Shown one piece after another: positions 7,472 through 17,184 of a stretch of DNA of 44,450 nucleotides (positions are counted from its first letter, which is position 1; each line of letters opens with the position of its first letter). Source of the stretch: Thermomicrobiales bacterium. GTDB taxonomy: Bacteria; Chloroflexota; Chloroflexia; Thermomicrobiales; UBA6265. The stretch is from NCBI GenBank assembly GCA_023957015.1, contig JAMLHR010000021.1:1-44450 (forward strand). Reading direction: 5' to 3'. The notes below the pieces were generated by a model. It did no database searches. It saw only the letters and a list, made by a program, of their open reading frames with translations, and had not been told where the DNA came from. A program made the position numbers and the translations under genes.

Positions 7472-9310
7472 ATGACCAACCCAATCGACACCAGTCACAT
7501 CCGCAATTTCAGCATCATCGCGCACATCGACCACGGTAAATCGACTCTGGCTGATCGCTTGCTGCAGAGCACCGGTACGGTATCCGAGCGCGATATGCAC
7601 GAGCAGCTGCTCGATTCCATGGATCTCGAGCGCGAAAAGGGCATCACCATCAAGGCTCGCGCGGTACGGATGAACTACACCGCCAACGACGGTGAGACAT
7701 ACGAGCTCAACCTGATCGATACCCCCGGCCACGTTGACTTCAGCTATGAAGTCAGCCGCAGCCTCGCGGCCTGTGAGGGTGCGCTGCTCGTTGTCGATGC
7801 CGCTCAGGGGATCGAGGCCCAGACAATGGCCAACGTCTATCTCGCGTTGGAACACGACCTGGCCATGATCGCGGTGATCAACAAAATCGATCTGCCGAAT
7901 GCCGATCCCGAGCGGGTCGGCAAGGAAGTGGGAGACTTCATCGGTCTGATCGAGGATGAGATCATCCCGGCCAGCGCCAAGACCGGCGCTGGTGTTCCCG
8001 AGATTCTCGAGGCGGTCGTCAAATACATCCCGGCTCCGGCCAACGATGGCGCGGACAAGCCATTACGGGCACTGATCTTCGACAGCCACTACGATGCCTT
8101 CAAGGGTGTGATCGCCTACGTCAAGATCGTCGATGGTGAGCTTAAGACGGATCAACGCATCAAGATTCTGGGCACGAACAAGCACGCCGATATCCTCGAG
8201 ATCGGCTGCTTCAGTCCGAATATGACCCCGCTGGACGCACTCCGTACCGGCGAGGTGGGCTATATTGCCACCGGTCTCAAGGTCGTGAAAGACGTTCAGG
8301 TTGGGGATACGATCACGACGTTCGATCGTCCAGCTACCTCGCCCCTTCCCGGCTATCAGCCAGCCAAAGCGATGGTCTTCGCTGGTCTCTATCCGGTCGA
8401 TTCCGAGGAGTTTCCGGACCTGCGCGATGCGCTGGAACGTCTGCAACTGAACGACGCCAGTCTCACCTACGAGGCGGAGAGTTCGGCGGCGCTGGGCTTC
8501 GGCTTCCGCTGCGGCTTTCTCGGTCTGCTTCATATGGAGATCATCCAGGAGCGACTTGAGCGCGAGTTCGATCTCGATCTCCTCGCCACAGCCCCGAGTG
8601 TGGAATACGAGGTGCTACTCAATAGCGGCGAGGTGAAGAAGATCGATAACCCCTCGGATATGCCGGATTTTGGACATATCTCTGAGATTCGCGAACCATG
8701 GATGCATCTGAGCATCATCACACCCAGCCGTTATATTGGTACGATCATGGATCTCACCACCAACAAGCGCGCGATTCCGGGCGATATCGTCTATCTGGAT
8801 GAAGAGCGCGTGCAACTCAAGTACGAGATTCCGCTGGCGGAGCTGATCGTCGAGTTCTACGACCAACTCAAGAGCCGTACCCAGGGCTATGCCAGCCTGG
8901 ACTACTCCTTCGCCGATATGCGTGCCGCCGATCTGGTCAAGCTGGATGTACTGGTCAATGGTGCCAGCGTCGATGCCCTCAGCATGATCTGTCACAGAGA
9001 CGATGCCTACTACAAGGGTCGCGAGCTCGTGCAGGCCTTGCGCAAGCTGATCCCGCGGCAGATGTTCGATGTGCCAATCCAGGCCAGTATCGGCAGCCGC
9101 ATTATCAGTCGCGAGACCGTGAAAGCGATGCGCAATAACGTGTTGGCCAAGTGCTATGGCGGCGATGTCAGCCGCAAGCGCAAACTGCTGGAGAAGCAGA
9201 AGGAAGGCAAGGCCCGTATGAAGATGGTCGGCAGCGTCGAGATTCCGCAGGAAGCATTTATGGCGGTGCTCAGCCTGGGCAGCAGCGCCGACAAGGCGGA
9301 GAAGAAATGA
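7472..9310 (+). CDS. lepA: Elongation factor 4 (LepA), ribosomal back-translocase GTPase
   Basis: 612 aa, the usual LepA length. G1 is AHIDHGKST (residues 17-25), the switch region [11 protein letters not shown] is the LepA version, G3 is DTPGHVDF and G4 is NKIDLP. The C-terminal half carries the family's unique domain, with [19 protein letters not shown] and the basic [20 protein letters not shown]. LepA binds ribosomes during elongation or initiation and helps translation under ionic or cold stress. No Shine-Dalgarno site is seen before ATG 7472. The stop overlaps the next gene's ATG (ATGA at 9307-9310), so the lepA-mazG pair is translationally coupled. Confidence 0.97.
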   Translation: MTNPIDTSHIRNFSIIAHIDHGKSTLADRLLQSTGTVSERDMHEQLLDSMDLEREKGITIKARAVRMNYTANDGETYELNLIDTPGHVDFSYEVSRSLAACEGALLVVDAAQGIEAQTMANVYLALEHDLAMIAVINKIDLPNADPERVGKEVGDFIGLIEDEIIPASAKTGAGVPEILEAVVKYIPAPANDGADKPLRALIFDSHYDAFKGVIAYVKIVDGELKTDQRIKILGTNKHADILEIGCFSPNMTPLDALRTGEVGYIATGLKVVKDVQVGDTITTFDRPATSPLPGYQPAKAMVFAGLYPVDSEEFPDLRDALERLQLNDASLTYEAESSAALGFGFRCGFLGLLHMEIIQERLEREFDLDLLATAPSVEYEVLLNSGEVKKIDNPSDMPDFGHISEIREPWMHLSIITPSRYIGTIMDLTTNKRAIPGDIVYLDEERVQLKYEIPLAELIVEFYDQLKSRTQGYASLDYSFADMRAADLVKLDVLVNGASVDALSMICHRDDAYYKGRELVQALRKLIPRQMFDVPIQASIGSRIISRETVKAMRNNVLAKCYGGDVSRKRKLLEKQKEGKARMKMVGSVEIPQEAFMAVLSLGSSADKAEKK

Positions 9311-10632
9311 CGGCTGCTATCACCATCGTCGGGCTCGGGCCTGGACCGGTCGATCTACGCACGGTGAGAGCGCAGCAGGCGCTAGAGACCGCCGAGCATA
9401 TCTTCGTGCGTGGTCATGGCGACGTTGATCTCTCTGATCTGCTGAGCCGACCGAATGTGACCAATGTCCGCGATTTTCACGATATCAACGCCACCAATCG
9501 ATGGCATCGCGCCGCCGAGGTGATCATCGCCAGCGCGCGCGTATCGCCCGTTGTACTGACAATACCCGGTCATCCACGCTTCGGCGAAGGACTGGTCGAT
9601 CTCGTATTGGCGCAGTGTGAGGAGCTGGGGATCACCACCGAGGTGATCGATGGCATTTCCGCTACAGATATGCTCGCCAGCGCACTGAACATCGATCCGA
9701 TCCATCACCGTGTGCAATTGATCGCAGGGTGGGCACTCCGCCGGATGACGCCGGAAGCACCCTTCGATGGTGGTCTTGTTAATCTGTCACCACATCTGCC
9801 GGTGCTGATCACGCACGTCTACGATCACGAAGCGCTGACAGCGACACAGCAGCAACTACTCCGTATCTTTCCGGCCGATCATCCCGTTGAGATGATCTCG
9901 TCGGCTGGTCTGGATGCCGAGTCTCGCCTCACAACGACCGTTGGTGAACTTCCCAGCCAGTCGGGTGGATGGCTACTCGCGCTCTATGTCCCGGCCCTCG
10001 GTGAGCTCATCGCCACTCGCGCCGCTAACTCGTTGCAGCACATCATGGCGCGATTGCGCCGCGAGGATGGCTGCCCCTGGGATCGTAAGCAAACGAATGC
10101 CTCGCTCGCTCCCACGCTCGTGGACGAAGTCTACGAGATCATTGATGCGATCAATGCCGGGGACGATGCCAATCTCTGCGAAGAGCTCGGCGATCTCCTG
10201 ATGCTGATCATGATGCACGCCCAGATTGCCGAGGAGCGCGGTGCGTTCACGCTGGAGGATGTCTATCACGGCATCGTCACCAAGATCGTTCGCCGCCATC
10301 CGCATGTCTTCGGCGATGACGCTGCCGCGAATGCGGAGGAAGTCGTCGGCTTGTGGCAGCGAGTCAAAGCCGAAGAGAAGAAGGCCAATCCAAAACCGGA
10401 GAAGGCTAGCGACGGTCAGCCACACAGCATGCCCGCGCTGGATCGCGCGGCGCGCGTATTGAAGAAGCATCCGATCGAGATCACCGAGGTGTCATCGGGA
10501 GATGAACGCCAACGCGCGCTGTTGGATGCCGTGGCCGCGATCGTTGCCGTTGGCGATGATCCCAATAAGGTCCTCAAATCAGCCCTGATTGATCATGTGA
10601 ATGTCGGCAATGCCGCCGACGAGGAGAGATAA
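9307..10632 (+). CDS. YabN-type tetrapyrrole methylase/MazG fusion protein
   Basis: 441 aa two-domain protein. Residues 1-230 are a SAM-dependent tetrapyrrole methylase-like domain (ITIVGLGPG at the N-terminus, [11 protein letters not shown], and the DGISATD motif). Residues 243-340 are a MazG nucleotide pyrophosphohydrolase domain: GCPWDRKQT, then acidic metal ligands in DEVYEIID (E274, E277) and EELGDLL (E292-E293, D296). MazG hydrolyses NTPs or dNTPs to monophosphates and helps clear abnormal nucleotides; the methylase domain's substrate in YabN proteins is not established. The start at 9307 is fixed by the ATGA overlap with lepA; aspS follows after 2 nt. Placement between lepA and aspS suggests a housekeeping operon. 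Confidence 0.92.
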   Translation: MTAAITIVGLGPGPVDLRTVRAQQALETAEHIFVRGHGDVDLSDLLSRPNVTNVRDFHDINATNRWHRAAEVIIASARVSPVVLTIPGHPRFGEGLVDLVLAQCEELGITTEVIDGISATDMLASALNIDPIHHRVQLIAGWALRRMTPEAPFDGGLVNLSPHLPVLITHVYDHEALTATQQQLLRIFPADHPVEMISSAGLDAESRLTTTVGELPSQSGGWLLALYVPALGELIATRAANSLQHIMARLRREDGCPWDRKQTNASLAPTLVDEVYEIIDAINAGDDANLCEELGDLLMLIMMHAQIAEERGAFTLEDVYHGIVTKIVRRHPHVFGDDAAANAEEVVGLWQRVKAEEKKANPKPEKASDGQPHSMPALDRAARVLKKHPIEITEVSSGDERQRALLDAVAAIVAVGDDPNKVLKSALIDHVNVGNAADEER

Positions 10633-10634
10633 CC

Positions 10635-12494
10635 GTGCATGCTATTGATGTTCAGCCGGATGCCATTGGACGTATTACCTGCGGCTCGCTTCGCACCAGT
10701 CACGCAGGCGAGAGCGTAACGCTCAAGGGGTGGGTGAATCGACGTCGCGATCTGGGTGGGCTGATCTTCATTGATCTCCGCGATCGCTTCGGTATCACCC
10801 AGGTGGTGTTCAATCCAGAAGTCGACGCCGCCGCTCACGAGACCGCGAACAAGCTCCGCAACGAGTACGTGATCGAGGTTCAGGGTGTGGTCAACAATCG
10901 GCCGGAGGGCACCGTCAATCCAAAGATGGTCACCGGTGAAATCGAGGTTGAAGCGCATCACATCACAATTCTGAACGAGAGTAAGACACCACCGTTCTAT
11001 ATCAACGAGGATGGCGATTTCGACGAAGCCCTGCGCCTTAAGTATCGCTACCTCGATCTGCGTCGCCCGCACATGCAGGAGATCGTGCTCCTGCGACACC
11101 GCATCGTTAAGTTCATGCGCGATTTCCTGGACGAGCGTGGCTTCGTCGAAGTCGAAACACCACTGCTGATCCGCTCCACACCGGAAGGCGCGCGCGACTT
11201 CCTCGTCCCCTCCTCCGCGCAGCCTGGCGAGTTCTATGCCCTGCCGCAGAGTCCGCAAATCCTGAAGCAACTGTTGATGGTCAGCGGTCTGGATCGTTAC
11301 TTCCAGATCGCGCGCTGCTTCCGCGATGAAGCGCAACGAGCCGACCGTCAACCGGAGTTCACCCAGCTTGATATCGAGATGAGCTTCATCAAGCCAGATG
11401 ATCTTATGGATCTAATGGAAGCGTTGATGATCGAAATCACCGAGCGCTATACCGAGCGCGAGATCATGCAGAAGCCGTTCCCGCGCATGACCTATCACGA
11501 GGCGTTGGACAAATACGGCAACGACCGACCTGATCTCCGCTTCGGTATGCAGCTACAGAACGTGGGCGCGGCACTGGCGCACACCGAGTTCAAGGCGTTT
11601 GCCGGTGTCCTCGCCGCTGGTGGCGAGGTGAAGGCGATCGTCGTGCCGGGTTGTGCGGATTACACCCGCAAGCAGATCGACGAGATCACCGAGATCGCGA
11701 AGGCCAATGGTGCCAAGGGTCTGGCCACGATCCAGCTCACCGCCGAGGGTCTCAAGAGCCCGATTGCCAAGTTCCTGAGCGAGGACGAGCAGGCGGCGCT
11801 CACCACTGGCATTGGCGCCGGTGAAGGCGACCTCGTACTGATGGTCGCCGACCAACCGGCAGTCGTCGCCAAGGCGCTTTCGGCGCTGCGTGACGAGTTC
11901 GGCAAGCGCCTCGAGCTCGCCGATCCGAATGTGATGGCGTACGCGTGGGTAGTCGAGTTCCCGCTGCTGGACTGGGACGAGGAAGGTCAGCGATGGGACG
12001 CGACGCATAATCCCTTCTGCGGCTACTTCGAGGAAGACGAGCACTTGTTGGAAAGCGATCCCGGTAATATCCGCTCCAAGCAGTACGATCTGGTTGCCAA
12101 TGGCAACGAGCTCGGCGGCGGATCGGTGCGAAACCACAAGCGAGCACAACAGGAGAAGGTCTTCGGCCTGATGGGACTCAGCTGAGGAATTCAGGAGGAT
12201 CGCTTCGGCAGCATCCTCACTGCGCTGGAGTATGGCGCACCGCACGGTGGTATCGCCTTCGGACTCGATCGCACCGTCATGCTGCTGGCCGGTGAGGAAA
12301 GCATCCGCGATGTCATCGCTTTCCCAAAGAACAATCGTGGTGTGGATGTGATGTTCGAGGCTCCGGCTCCGGTTGAAACCGAGCAATTGGATGACCTGGG
12401 TTTGGCGCTGAAACCAGCAAAGGCACTGGCCGACAATCCCGTGCGATCGCTCCCGCTCAGCCGAGCGGACACGCCGTCCCGCCACTACGACTGA
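10635..12494 (+). CDS. aspS: Aspartyl-tRNA synthetase, interrupted by an in-frame TGA
   Basis: Class II aspartyl-tRNA synthetase, which charges tRNA-Asp (or also tRNA-Asn in non-discriminating forms). The frame from GTG 10635 covers 619 sense codons to a TGA at 12492-12494, the normal family length, with an OB-fold anticodon domain, motif 2 ([15 protein letters not shown]), the GAD insertion and motif 3 ([24 protein letters not shown]). A TGA at 12183-12185 (codon 517) stops the frame before motif 3, so the truncated product would lack an essential ATP-binding motif. Reading the next bases one position over gives Glu-Glu-Phe, closer to the family than the in-frame Gly-Ile. The later YGAPHGG also lacks one of the two usual prolines. 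Paired small indels or sequence error are therefore likelier than readthrough. GTG follows the mazG stop by 2 nt. Confidence 0.88.
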
Positions 12495-12507
12495 GAACCA
12501 AACGCCA

Positions 12508-12546
12508 GATGACTGCCCTCCTCTCCTCCGAGGCAGGGCGGTCATC
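12508..12546 (+). terminator. Terminator after aspS
   Basis: 12-bp stem with one G-T pair (12508-12519 with 12535-12546), loop of 15 nt, followed by TTGTTG. It lies 14 nt after the aspS stop and closes the lepA-mazG-aspS operon. Confidence 0.7.
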
Positions 12547-12558
12547 TTGTTGAATTGC

Positions 12559-13073
12559 CTAGTAGCGCTCCCAGGTGGCCATATCCAGCCTCTCCGCCAA
12601 GGAGCGCAAATCCCTTTCCGGATCACCGCAAACTCCGGATCGTCGAGGGATTTGCCTCCGACAGCCACGGTGTGGATGTCGGCTTCGCTGTACCATCCAT
12701 GACGAGTGATCCGCGGGATCAAGATCTGGCTCAAGATCATCACCGTCAAACTGGGCAGAAATACAACCTCAATCGAATGTGATCCTTGATCTCGTTCACG
12801 TAGGTAAACACACCAAATGGATCCCCGATTCGCACGGATAGCCCGAACTCCTCCTTTATCTCTCCTTCCAATCCAGCTTCCATTGACTCGCCAAAGTCAA
12901 TGTGACCTCCAGGTAGCTCATATACGCCCGGGAGGAATTTCTTCGTGTCTGCACGTTTTGCGAGAAAGACGAGAGGTATACCGTCAATTCCTGTGGATGA
13001 ATCCACAGGCAGTTAGCCTGGGCTCCCTCAGCCAGTGTCTCGCTGTCGCCTTGTATCCGATCCAGGCTCTCAT
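12559..13073 (-). pseudogene. Nudix hydrolase gene broken by at least four frame changes
   Basis: Pieces of one Nudix protein lie in order on the minus strand but in different frames. They are a start at ATG 13073 with REPRLTACGFIH; then PLVFLAKRADTKKFLPG and the Nudix box (GHIDFGE...GEIKEEFGL); then FDGDDLEPDLDPADHSS; then HGWYSEADIHTVAVGGKS and DDPEFAVIRKG; then LRSLAERLDMATWERY and a TAG at 12559. Changes fall near 12985, 12752, 12705 and 12610. In the box, the normally conserved Arg of REuxEE is Gly. Nudix enzymes hydrolyse nucleoside diphosphate derivatives; this copy cannot make an intact enzyme as written. Either it is decaying or this tract has sequencing errors, since neighbouring aspS and DUF1801 also carry indels. 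Confidence 0.8.
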
Positions 13074-13087
13074 TTACATAGCATCCT

Positions 13088-13480
13088 TTACTCCACTGGA
13101 ATATCGAAGATCGAGAGGATGCCGCCAACCGGATCCTGGATGACCGCGTATTTGCTGGCACCCATCGGTCGCACGTCGCCGAGTACCTTGCCACCACGCG
13201 CCACAACTTTCGATACTGTTTCATCCACACTGGCGACCCGGAAACAGACGACCCACTGATTTGCGGGCTGGTTGATGTTCGGACCACGCAGGTAGCAGAC
13301 ACCAGCCGCCGGAGCGCCTTCCGGTGTCATCATCATATAGTCGTCATAGTCGCCCATCGGTACGGGACTCGGACTCCAGCCGATAGCATCAGCATAGAAA
13401 TCGCGCAGCTTATCGGCGTTTTCCGTCGTGATATCGGCGCTGATGATGCTGCCGACGGGTGGTGGTGTGTAGTCGCTCAT
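13088..13480 (-). CDS. VOC (glyoxalase/bleomycin-resistance fold) protein
   Basis: 130 aa protein of the vicinal-oxygen-chelate superfamily. Two beta-alpha-beta-beta-beta halves are visible: ADITTENADKLRDFYADAIG in the first and VVCFRVASVDETVSKVVARGG followed by QDPVGGILSIF in the second. An AAGGAG site lies 6 nt before ATG 13480. Proteins of this size include dioxygenases, epimerases and binding proteins; the substrate cannot be told. The frame is intact although genes on both sides are broken. Confidence 0.85.
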   Translation of the reverse strand: MSDYTPPPVGSIISADITTENADKLRDFYADAIGWSPSPVPMGDYDDYMMMTPEGAPAAGVCYLRGPNINQPANQWVVCFRVASVDETVSKVVARGGKVLGDVRPMGASKYAVIQDPVGGILSIFDIPVE

Positions 13481-13620
13481 AGGGAACTCCTTCTCTGTTG
13501 TTCTGACCGCTACCTAACACTAGCGTACCGGGAGCGAAATCGATAGCCGATTCATTGCGACCATCAGGGCGATCTATACTCAGGTCAATTGCTCATCCTA
13601 AGTACCCAAGAGAGGAAATC

Positions 13621-14041
13621 ATGACGGAGATCGCGGATCACGACGCCTATATCGCTGCCGCACCTGAGCAGTTCCAGCCCTCCCTTAGGCATCTGCGCGA
13701 ACTATTGGCGCGTACGCTACCGGACGCCGAGGAGATCATGGCCTACAACATGCCGGGGTTCAGGATCGGCGACACGATCGTCGCGGGGTACGCGGCGTTC
13801 AGCAAACAATGCGGTCTGTATGTCCAAGGCGGATGCTATCAGCCAGTGTTCAGAACGCATCGCGACTGCCGGTCTCAAGGCAGCCAAGACCGGTGTCACC
13901 TTCTCGCTACGTAAACCGATACCGGATGATCTCGTCGTTCGACTAGCCCGGGCCTCACGCGAGACTGCAAAGAAGCAGGAGCCGATTAACCCAATTGTTC
14001 ATTGCCCAGGTTGTGAAGCCAGTACTTCGATGATAATCTAA
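13621..14041 (+). pseudogene. DUF1801 (YdhG-like) gene with one frameshift
   Basis: The N-terminal half (start ATG 13621, with GAGGAA just upstream) reads DAYIAAAPEQFQPSLRHLRE, MAYNMPGF and AAFSKQCGLYVQG in one frame. The C-terminal half reads AISQCSERIATAGLK, GVTFSLRKPIPDDLV and RASRETAKK in the frame one base ahead, from about 13828. Joined, they make a typical DUF1801 protein (iron chaperone-like fold of unclear function) of roughly 139 aa. A one-base insertion near 13825-13830 explains the break. The tail after RETAKK is longer than usual. This is a real lesion or a sequencing error. Confidence 0.8.
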
Positions 14042-14068
14042 CATTGACACCCATCGAAGGAGTACTAC

Positions 14069-14704
14069 ATGGTAGACAACACAACAATCCAGCAACGGGT
14101 GGTGATGCTCAAAGCGATCGCCGATGAAACGAGGCTCCGGATTCTCGGACTACTCGCGGAGGAGCCACGCACCGGGAAGCAATTGGCGGATGCGCTCGGA
14201 CTCACCGCACCGACTATCAGTCACCATATGCGCCGACTGATGGATGTCGGTGTGGTTATGGAAGAACGGGATGCCCAGCGGCATATCTATGCCATCAATG
14301 GAGGGCTGCTCCGCGCGGTCCGAACCGAGTCCTCTCCAGAATCAGTCAAAGCGGAAGGCGAACGTGCCCGCGTGATGAAGCATTTCTTCAAGGACGGTCG
14401 GCTCACGACCATTCCCGCGAATCGGAAGCAACGCGTTCATGTTCTGCATTATCTGCTGGAGCAATTCGAGCCAGGGCGTGAGTATCCGGAGAAGGAGGTC
14501 AACGCGCTCCTCCGCACCTACAATGAGGATTTCGCGACTTTGAGACGCGAGCTTGTTGACTACGGATACTTGAATCGCGACAAAGGTATCTACCGGGTAG
14601 CGACATCGCTCCCAAAACGGTCACGCAACGTGGGGCAGGAAATCCCTGCCTATGAGGCCGACTGGTTGCGTGCGCTCATTGCGGCCTCAATCCTGGTGGA
14701 CTGA
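14069..14704 (+). CDS. ArsR-family regulator with C-terminal DUF2087
   Basis: 211 aa. Residues 1-90 are a winged helix of the ArsR type (ADETRLRILGLLAEE, then the recognition region LADALGLTAPTISHHMRRLMDVGVV). Residues 115-190 match DUF2087 (FFKDGRLTTIPANRKQR, EKEVNALLRTYNEDFATLRRELVDYGYLNRDKGIY). No CxC-type metal site is visible in the winged helix. DUF2087 occurs in many small regulators; its ligand is unknown. An AAGGAG site lies 7 nt upstream of ATG 14069. It may control neighbouring small metabolic genes, but no operator was identified. Confidence 0.88.
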   Translation: MVDNTTIQQRVVMLKAIADETRLRILGLLAEEPRTGKQLADALGLTAPTISHHMRRLMDVGVVMEERDAQRHIYAINGGLLRAVRTESSPESVKAEGERARVMKHFFKDGRLTTIPANRKQRVHVLHYLLEQFEPGREYPEKEVNALLRTYNEDFATLRRELVDYGYLNRDKGIYRVATSLPKRSRNVGQEIPAYEADWLRALIAASILVD

Positions 14705-14811
14705 TGGCGTGAGACCGTGTTGTCTGCCATAAGGCTCCGAACCCGGACAACTCACGGTCGCGATTCGTGGCTACTACGAGTCCATCTACATCGCGACCGA
14801 TCGGTCCGAGT

Positions 14812-15363
14812 CTACGATGCCCGCAACCGCACTTCGGCCACCAATTGGTCCAGCATGGTCTGGGCCGATTCGCTTTTACGGTCATTGGGTTTGACGGTGC
14901 CATCGGTCTCGAAATCGGTGAATCCGTTCAACCCCACTTGCGCCCGGATATCGAACATCGAGAAGTTGGCGAGGATCTGTCGCCACTGCTCGATGGCGCG
15001 GGAGCCATCAACGGAACCGTAGCCGACAAAGCTCACCGGCTTGTTCGTCCATTCCGGCGCGACGCTGTCAACGGCATTCTTGAACGCCCCCGGTACACCG
15101 TGGTTGTACTCGGCGGTGACAAAGACGAATCCGTCGCAGGCATCAATGGCTTCGCTCCACCGACGCACATTCGCCGATTCATACTGCTTCTTCGCCTGGG
15201 CCGGGTGCGTCGGCGACGTCAACAACGGCACATCAAACGACTTGAGATCGATCAGCACGTACTCCGCATCATCGCGAGTGCGCGTTTGCGCCAGCAGCCA
15301 CTCGCCAACCTTGATCCCCTTGCGTTCTTCGCGAATCGAACCCACGACAATGCCGATCTTCAT
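14812..15363 (-). CDS. NADPH-dependent FMN reductase family protein
   Basis: 183 aa flavodoxin-fold enzyme. The FMN phosphate loop is seen at the N-terminus (GSIREERKG, residues 8-16), and the second flavin-contact motif is TAEYNHGVPGAFKNAVDS. The family includes chromate and azo/quinone reductases and flavin reductases; the natural substrate is not evident. It is convergent with the ArsR-DUF2087 gene, with 107 nt between the stops, and divergent from the DUF4272 gene. Confidence 0.9.
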   Translation of the reverse strand: MKIGIVVGSIREERKGIKVGEWLLAQTRTRDDAEYVLIDLKSFDVPLLTSPTHPAQAKKQYESANVRRWSEAIDACDGFVFVTAEYNHGVPGAFKNAVDSVAPEWTNKPVSFVGYGSVDGSRAIEQWRQILANFSMFDIRAQVGLNGFTDFETDGTVKPNDRKSESAQTMLDQLVAEVRLRAS

Positions 15364-15516
15364 CTATTCACTCCTGTGATGTGCACGGTGCTATCTGAAT
15401 CTGATTGAGTAGCTATTACACATAGTAACTACAACGGGTAGTGTACCTGCGCGGGCATCTATGAAGTACGCTTCACCATGACTGTACAACGACACTTCCT
15501 CTGGAGACTGCTTGCT

Positions 15517-16221
15517 ATGGACGACGAACTCGAGATTCAACCGTGGCCCGTGCTGGAGCTGATCGGACGTGCAGTGGCGTTAACCTCAGTGGCCCGGCGC
15601 GGTCTGATGGAGGTCGATGAGGACGACGATGTCTTCACTCGCGAGACCGACCGTTTCGAGCTTAGCACCTGGGTCCGCACCGAGTTGACAAACTGGATCA
15701 CAGATACCGAGCTGGAAATCATCCAGACGCCAATCGGCAATCTCACCGAAGAGCAAATGCTGACGGCAGATGAAGCGCTCTCCGCTGCGGGCGCTGTCGC
15801 CTGGGCACTCCGCGGCGTGACCGACGAGTACATGCCGGTGCCGGATACCGAGGAGTTCAACGCGGCGGTGCTCGCATGGGCTCCAACACCGTGGGACAAG
15901 GTTCGCAATCTGCAGAAACGGGTACGACTCCGCTCCGATGAGGATCTGGCGGGCGAACGTGAACGCATGGAGCTGTGGTACTGGCGCAGTGGATTGGTCA
16001 CTTCAGAAGAACTGGATGAGGTGGTCGCGGAGATCAACGCGGCCGACCTAATGCCAACAGCGGATGGAGATCTCGCGGTCGTAGGCGGTATCGCCTACGG
16101 CATGCTATCGGAAGAAGCGCGCGATGATATCGCCTGGGTTGCCGAACAGCGCCTGCGTGCGCTGAACTGGGTCTGCGGGTTCGGTGATTCGTGGGAGACA
16201 GCGCCGTTGGAACTGGACTAG
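15517..16221 (+). CDS. DUF4272 family protein
   Basis: About 234 aa soluble, acidic, mostly helical protein. Family-like features are a helix LIGRAVALTSVARRGLME, the Trp-containing segment WVRTELTNWITDTELEIIQTPIGNLTEEQ and AVAWALRGV. No catalytic motif is recognisable and the family has no known function. The frame is open from ATG 15478; ATG 15517 is preferred because a GGAG sits 10 nt ahead of it and the extra 13 residues look untypical, but this is uncertain. It is convergent with hemQ. Confidence 0.75.
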   Translation: MDDELEIQPWPVLELIGRAVALTSVARRGLMEVDEDDDVFTRETDRFELSTWVRTELTNWITDTELEIIQTPIGNLTEEQMLTADEALSAAGAVAWALRGVTDEYMPVPDTEEFNAAVLAWAPTPWDKVRNLQKRVRLRSDEDLAGERERMELWYWRSGLVTSEELDEVVAEINAADLMPTADGDLAVVGGIAYGMLSEEARDDIAWVAEQRLRALNWVCGFGDSWETAPLELD

Positions 16222-16235
16222 CTGACTCAGAACCG

Positions 16236-16360
16236 CAATTATCGGTAGTCGTGCCCCTTGTGGGTACCTCGTGAGGCTCGCTTCCGATTAACGATCCTCC
16301 CCCCGGGGCGGCCACGGGGGCCGCGGCTACCGATCGCTCGTGCGCCCCGTCAATTATCGG
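16236..16360. repeat. Short direct repeats flanking a GC-rich intergenic block
   Basis: CAATTATCGG occurs at 16236-16245 and 16351-16360, bracketing 105 bp with a GC-rich hairpin (GCGGCC 16308-16313 with GGCCGC 16319-16324) between two convergent genes. The hairpin may act in termination. Whether the block is a small insertion is unknown. Confidence 0.35.
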
Positions 16361-16365
16361 ACCGT

Positions 16366-17055
16366 TTACCCCTTGATGGTCGCCAGGGCGTCCTCGACGC
16401 TCAGCCGCTCACCGAGGTAGATCGGGGTATCAACCGTGGTATACGGGCGGACCTCAGCGGTGCGCAGCTTCTTGGCCATGTTGATGATCTCTTCTACGGT
16501 GTTGCCTTCGAGCGCGATGGTGAACTCCTGATCCGCGACACCACAACTCTCAATCGTGTTGGTGGCGATATCCGGGAACTCGCGACCCAGCTGACCGTGC
16601 TGAATCATCAAACGGCGACGCTCCTCAAAGCCGATCTGGTACCAGTCATGCGACTTGATGAACGGGTAGACGCTCATATAGCGGAGCGGTCCGACGCCCT
16701 TCATGAAGGCAGGTCCGTGGGTGGGATCGTACTTGTTCAATCCCGCCATACCAACGTACGCCTCGACCTTGCGCATGGCGCGACCGATAGTCGTGCGATC
16801 CAACTTGCCAGCCAGAGCCGTCAACTGATCCAGGTTGGGTGCATGTACCCACACGATGAGATCGGCACGGGCATCCAACCCCATGCAGCTGTACACACCG
16901 CGAAGCGTAAGATCGGCATCGACATCGCTCAGCACGCTGGCGAACTCCGCCACAACGCTATCCCAGCTACCATGCGTCGCCTCGCGCCAATCATCCTTGC
17001 GCGTGAATAGCCAAAACGCCGAGTACTGGGTGGTAATGACCGGTTGTTGAGACAT
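16366..17055 (-). CDS. hemQ: Chlorite dismutase-family protein, probable coproheme decarboxylase HemQ
   Basis: 229 aa heme-binding protein of the Dyp/Cld superfamily. The C-terminal ferredoxin-like half carries YPFIKSHDWYQI (Y130 in the catalytic tyrosine position) and MIQHGQLGR, with H153 as the proximal heme ligand. HemQ oxidatively decarboxylates coproheme III to heme b in the coproporphyrin-dependent route of monoderm bacteria, which suits the cytochrome genes next door. The Arg used for chlorite turnover cannot be placed with certainty, so true chlorite dismutase activity is not excluded but is less likely. A CAGGAG site lies 8 nt upstream of ATG 17055. Confidence 0.83.
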   Translation of the reverse strand: MSQQPVITTQYSAFWLFTRKDDWREATHGSWDSVVAEFASVLSDVDADLTLRGVYSCMGLDARADLIVWVHAPNLDQLTALAGKLDRTTIGRAMRKVEAYVGMAGLNKYDPTHGPAFMKGVGPLRYMSVYPFIKSHDWYQIGFEERRRLMIQHGQLGREFPDIATNTIESCGVADQEFTIALEGNTVEEIINMAKKLRTAEVRPYTTVDTPIYLGERLSVEDALATIKG

Positions 17056-17110
17056 GACAGAAACTCCTGCACCATCAGGCGAAACGCCTTGAACATACTC
17101 ACGCGAATCA

Positions 17111-17129
17111 TCGTATCACTGATATACGA
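17111..17129. other. Small dyad upstream of hemQ
   Basis: Perfect 6-bp inverted repeat (17111-17116 with 17124-17129, 7-nt spacer) about 56-74 nt upstream of hemQ. It might be an operator or a weak hairpin at the end of the copper operon. Nothing else is seen in 17056-17184. Confidence 0.25.
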
Positions 17130-17184
17130 GTTGTTGAGTCAGGATTTACCCGGCAACGCGCTGTGACCATCCATACCACAAAGA

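Noticed and set aside
12183..12185. TGA in aspS as selenocysteine or recoded sense codon
   Set aside because: AspRS is not a selenoprotein family, no SECIS-like hairpin follows, and TGA is a normal stop in neighbouring genes such as lepA.
11553..12749. 398-codon minus-strand frame across the end of aspS
   Set aside because: It is antisense to aspS for most of its length; only its first part (about 12615-12705) overlaps a genuine Nudix piece.
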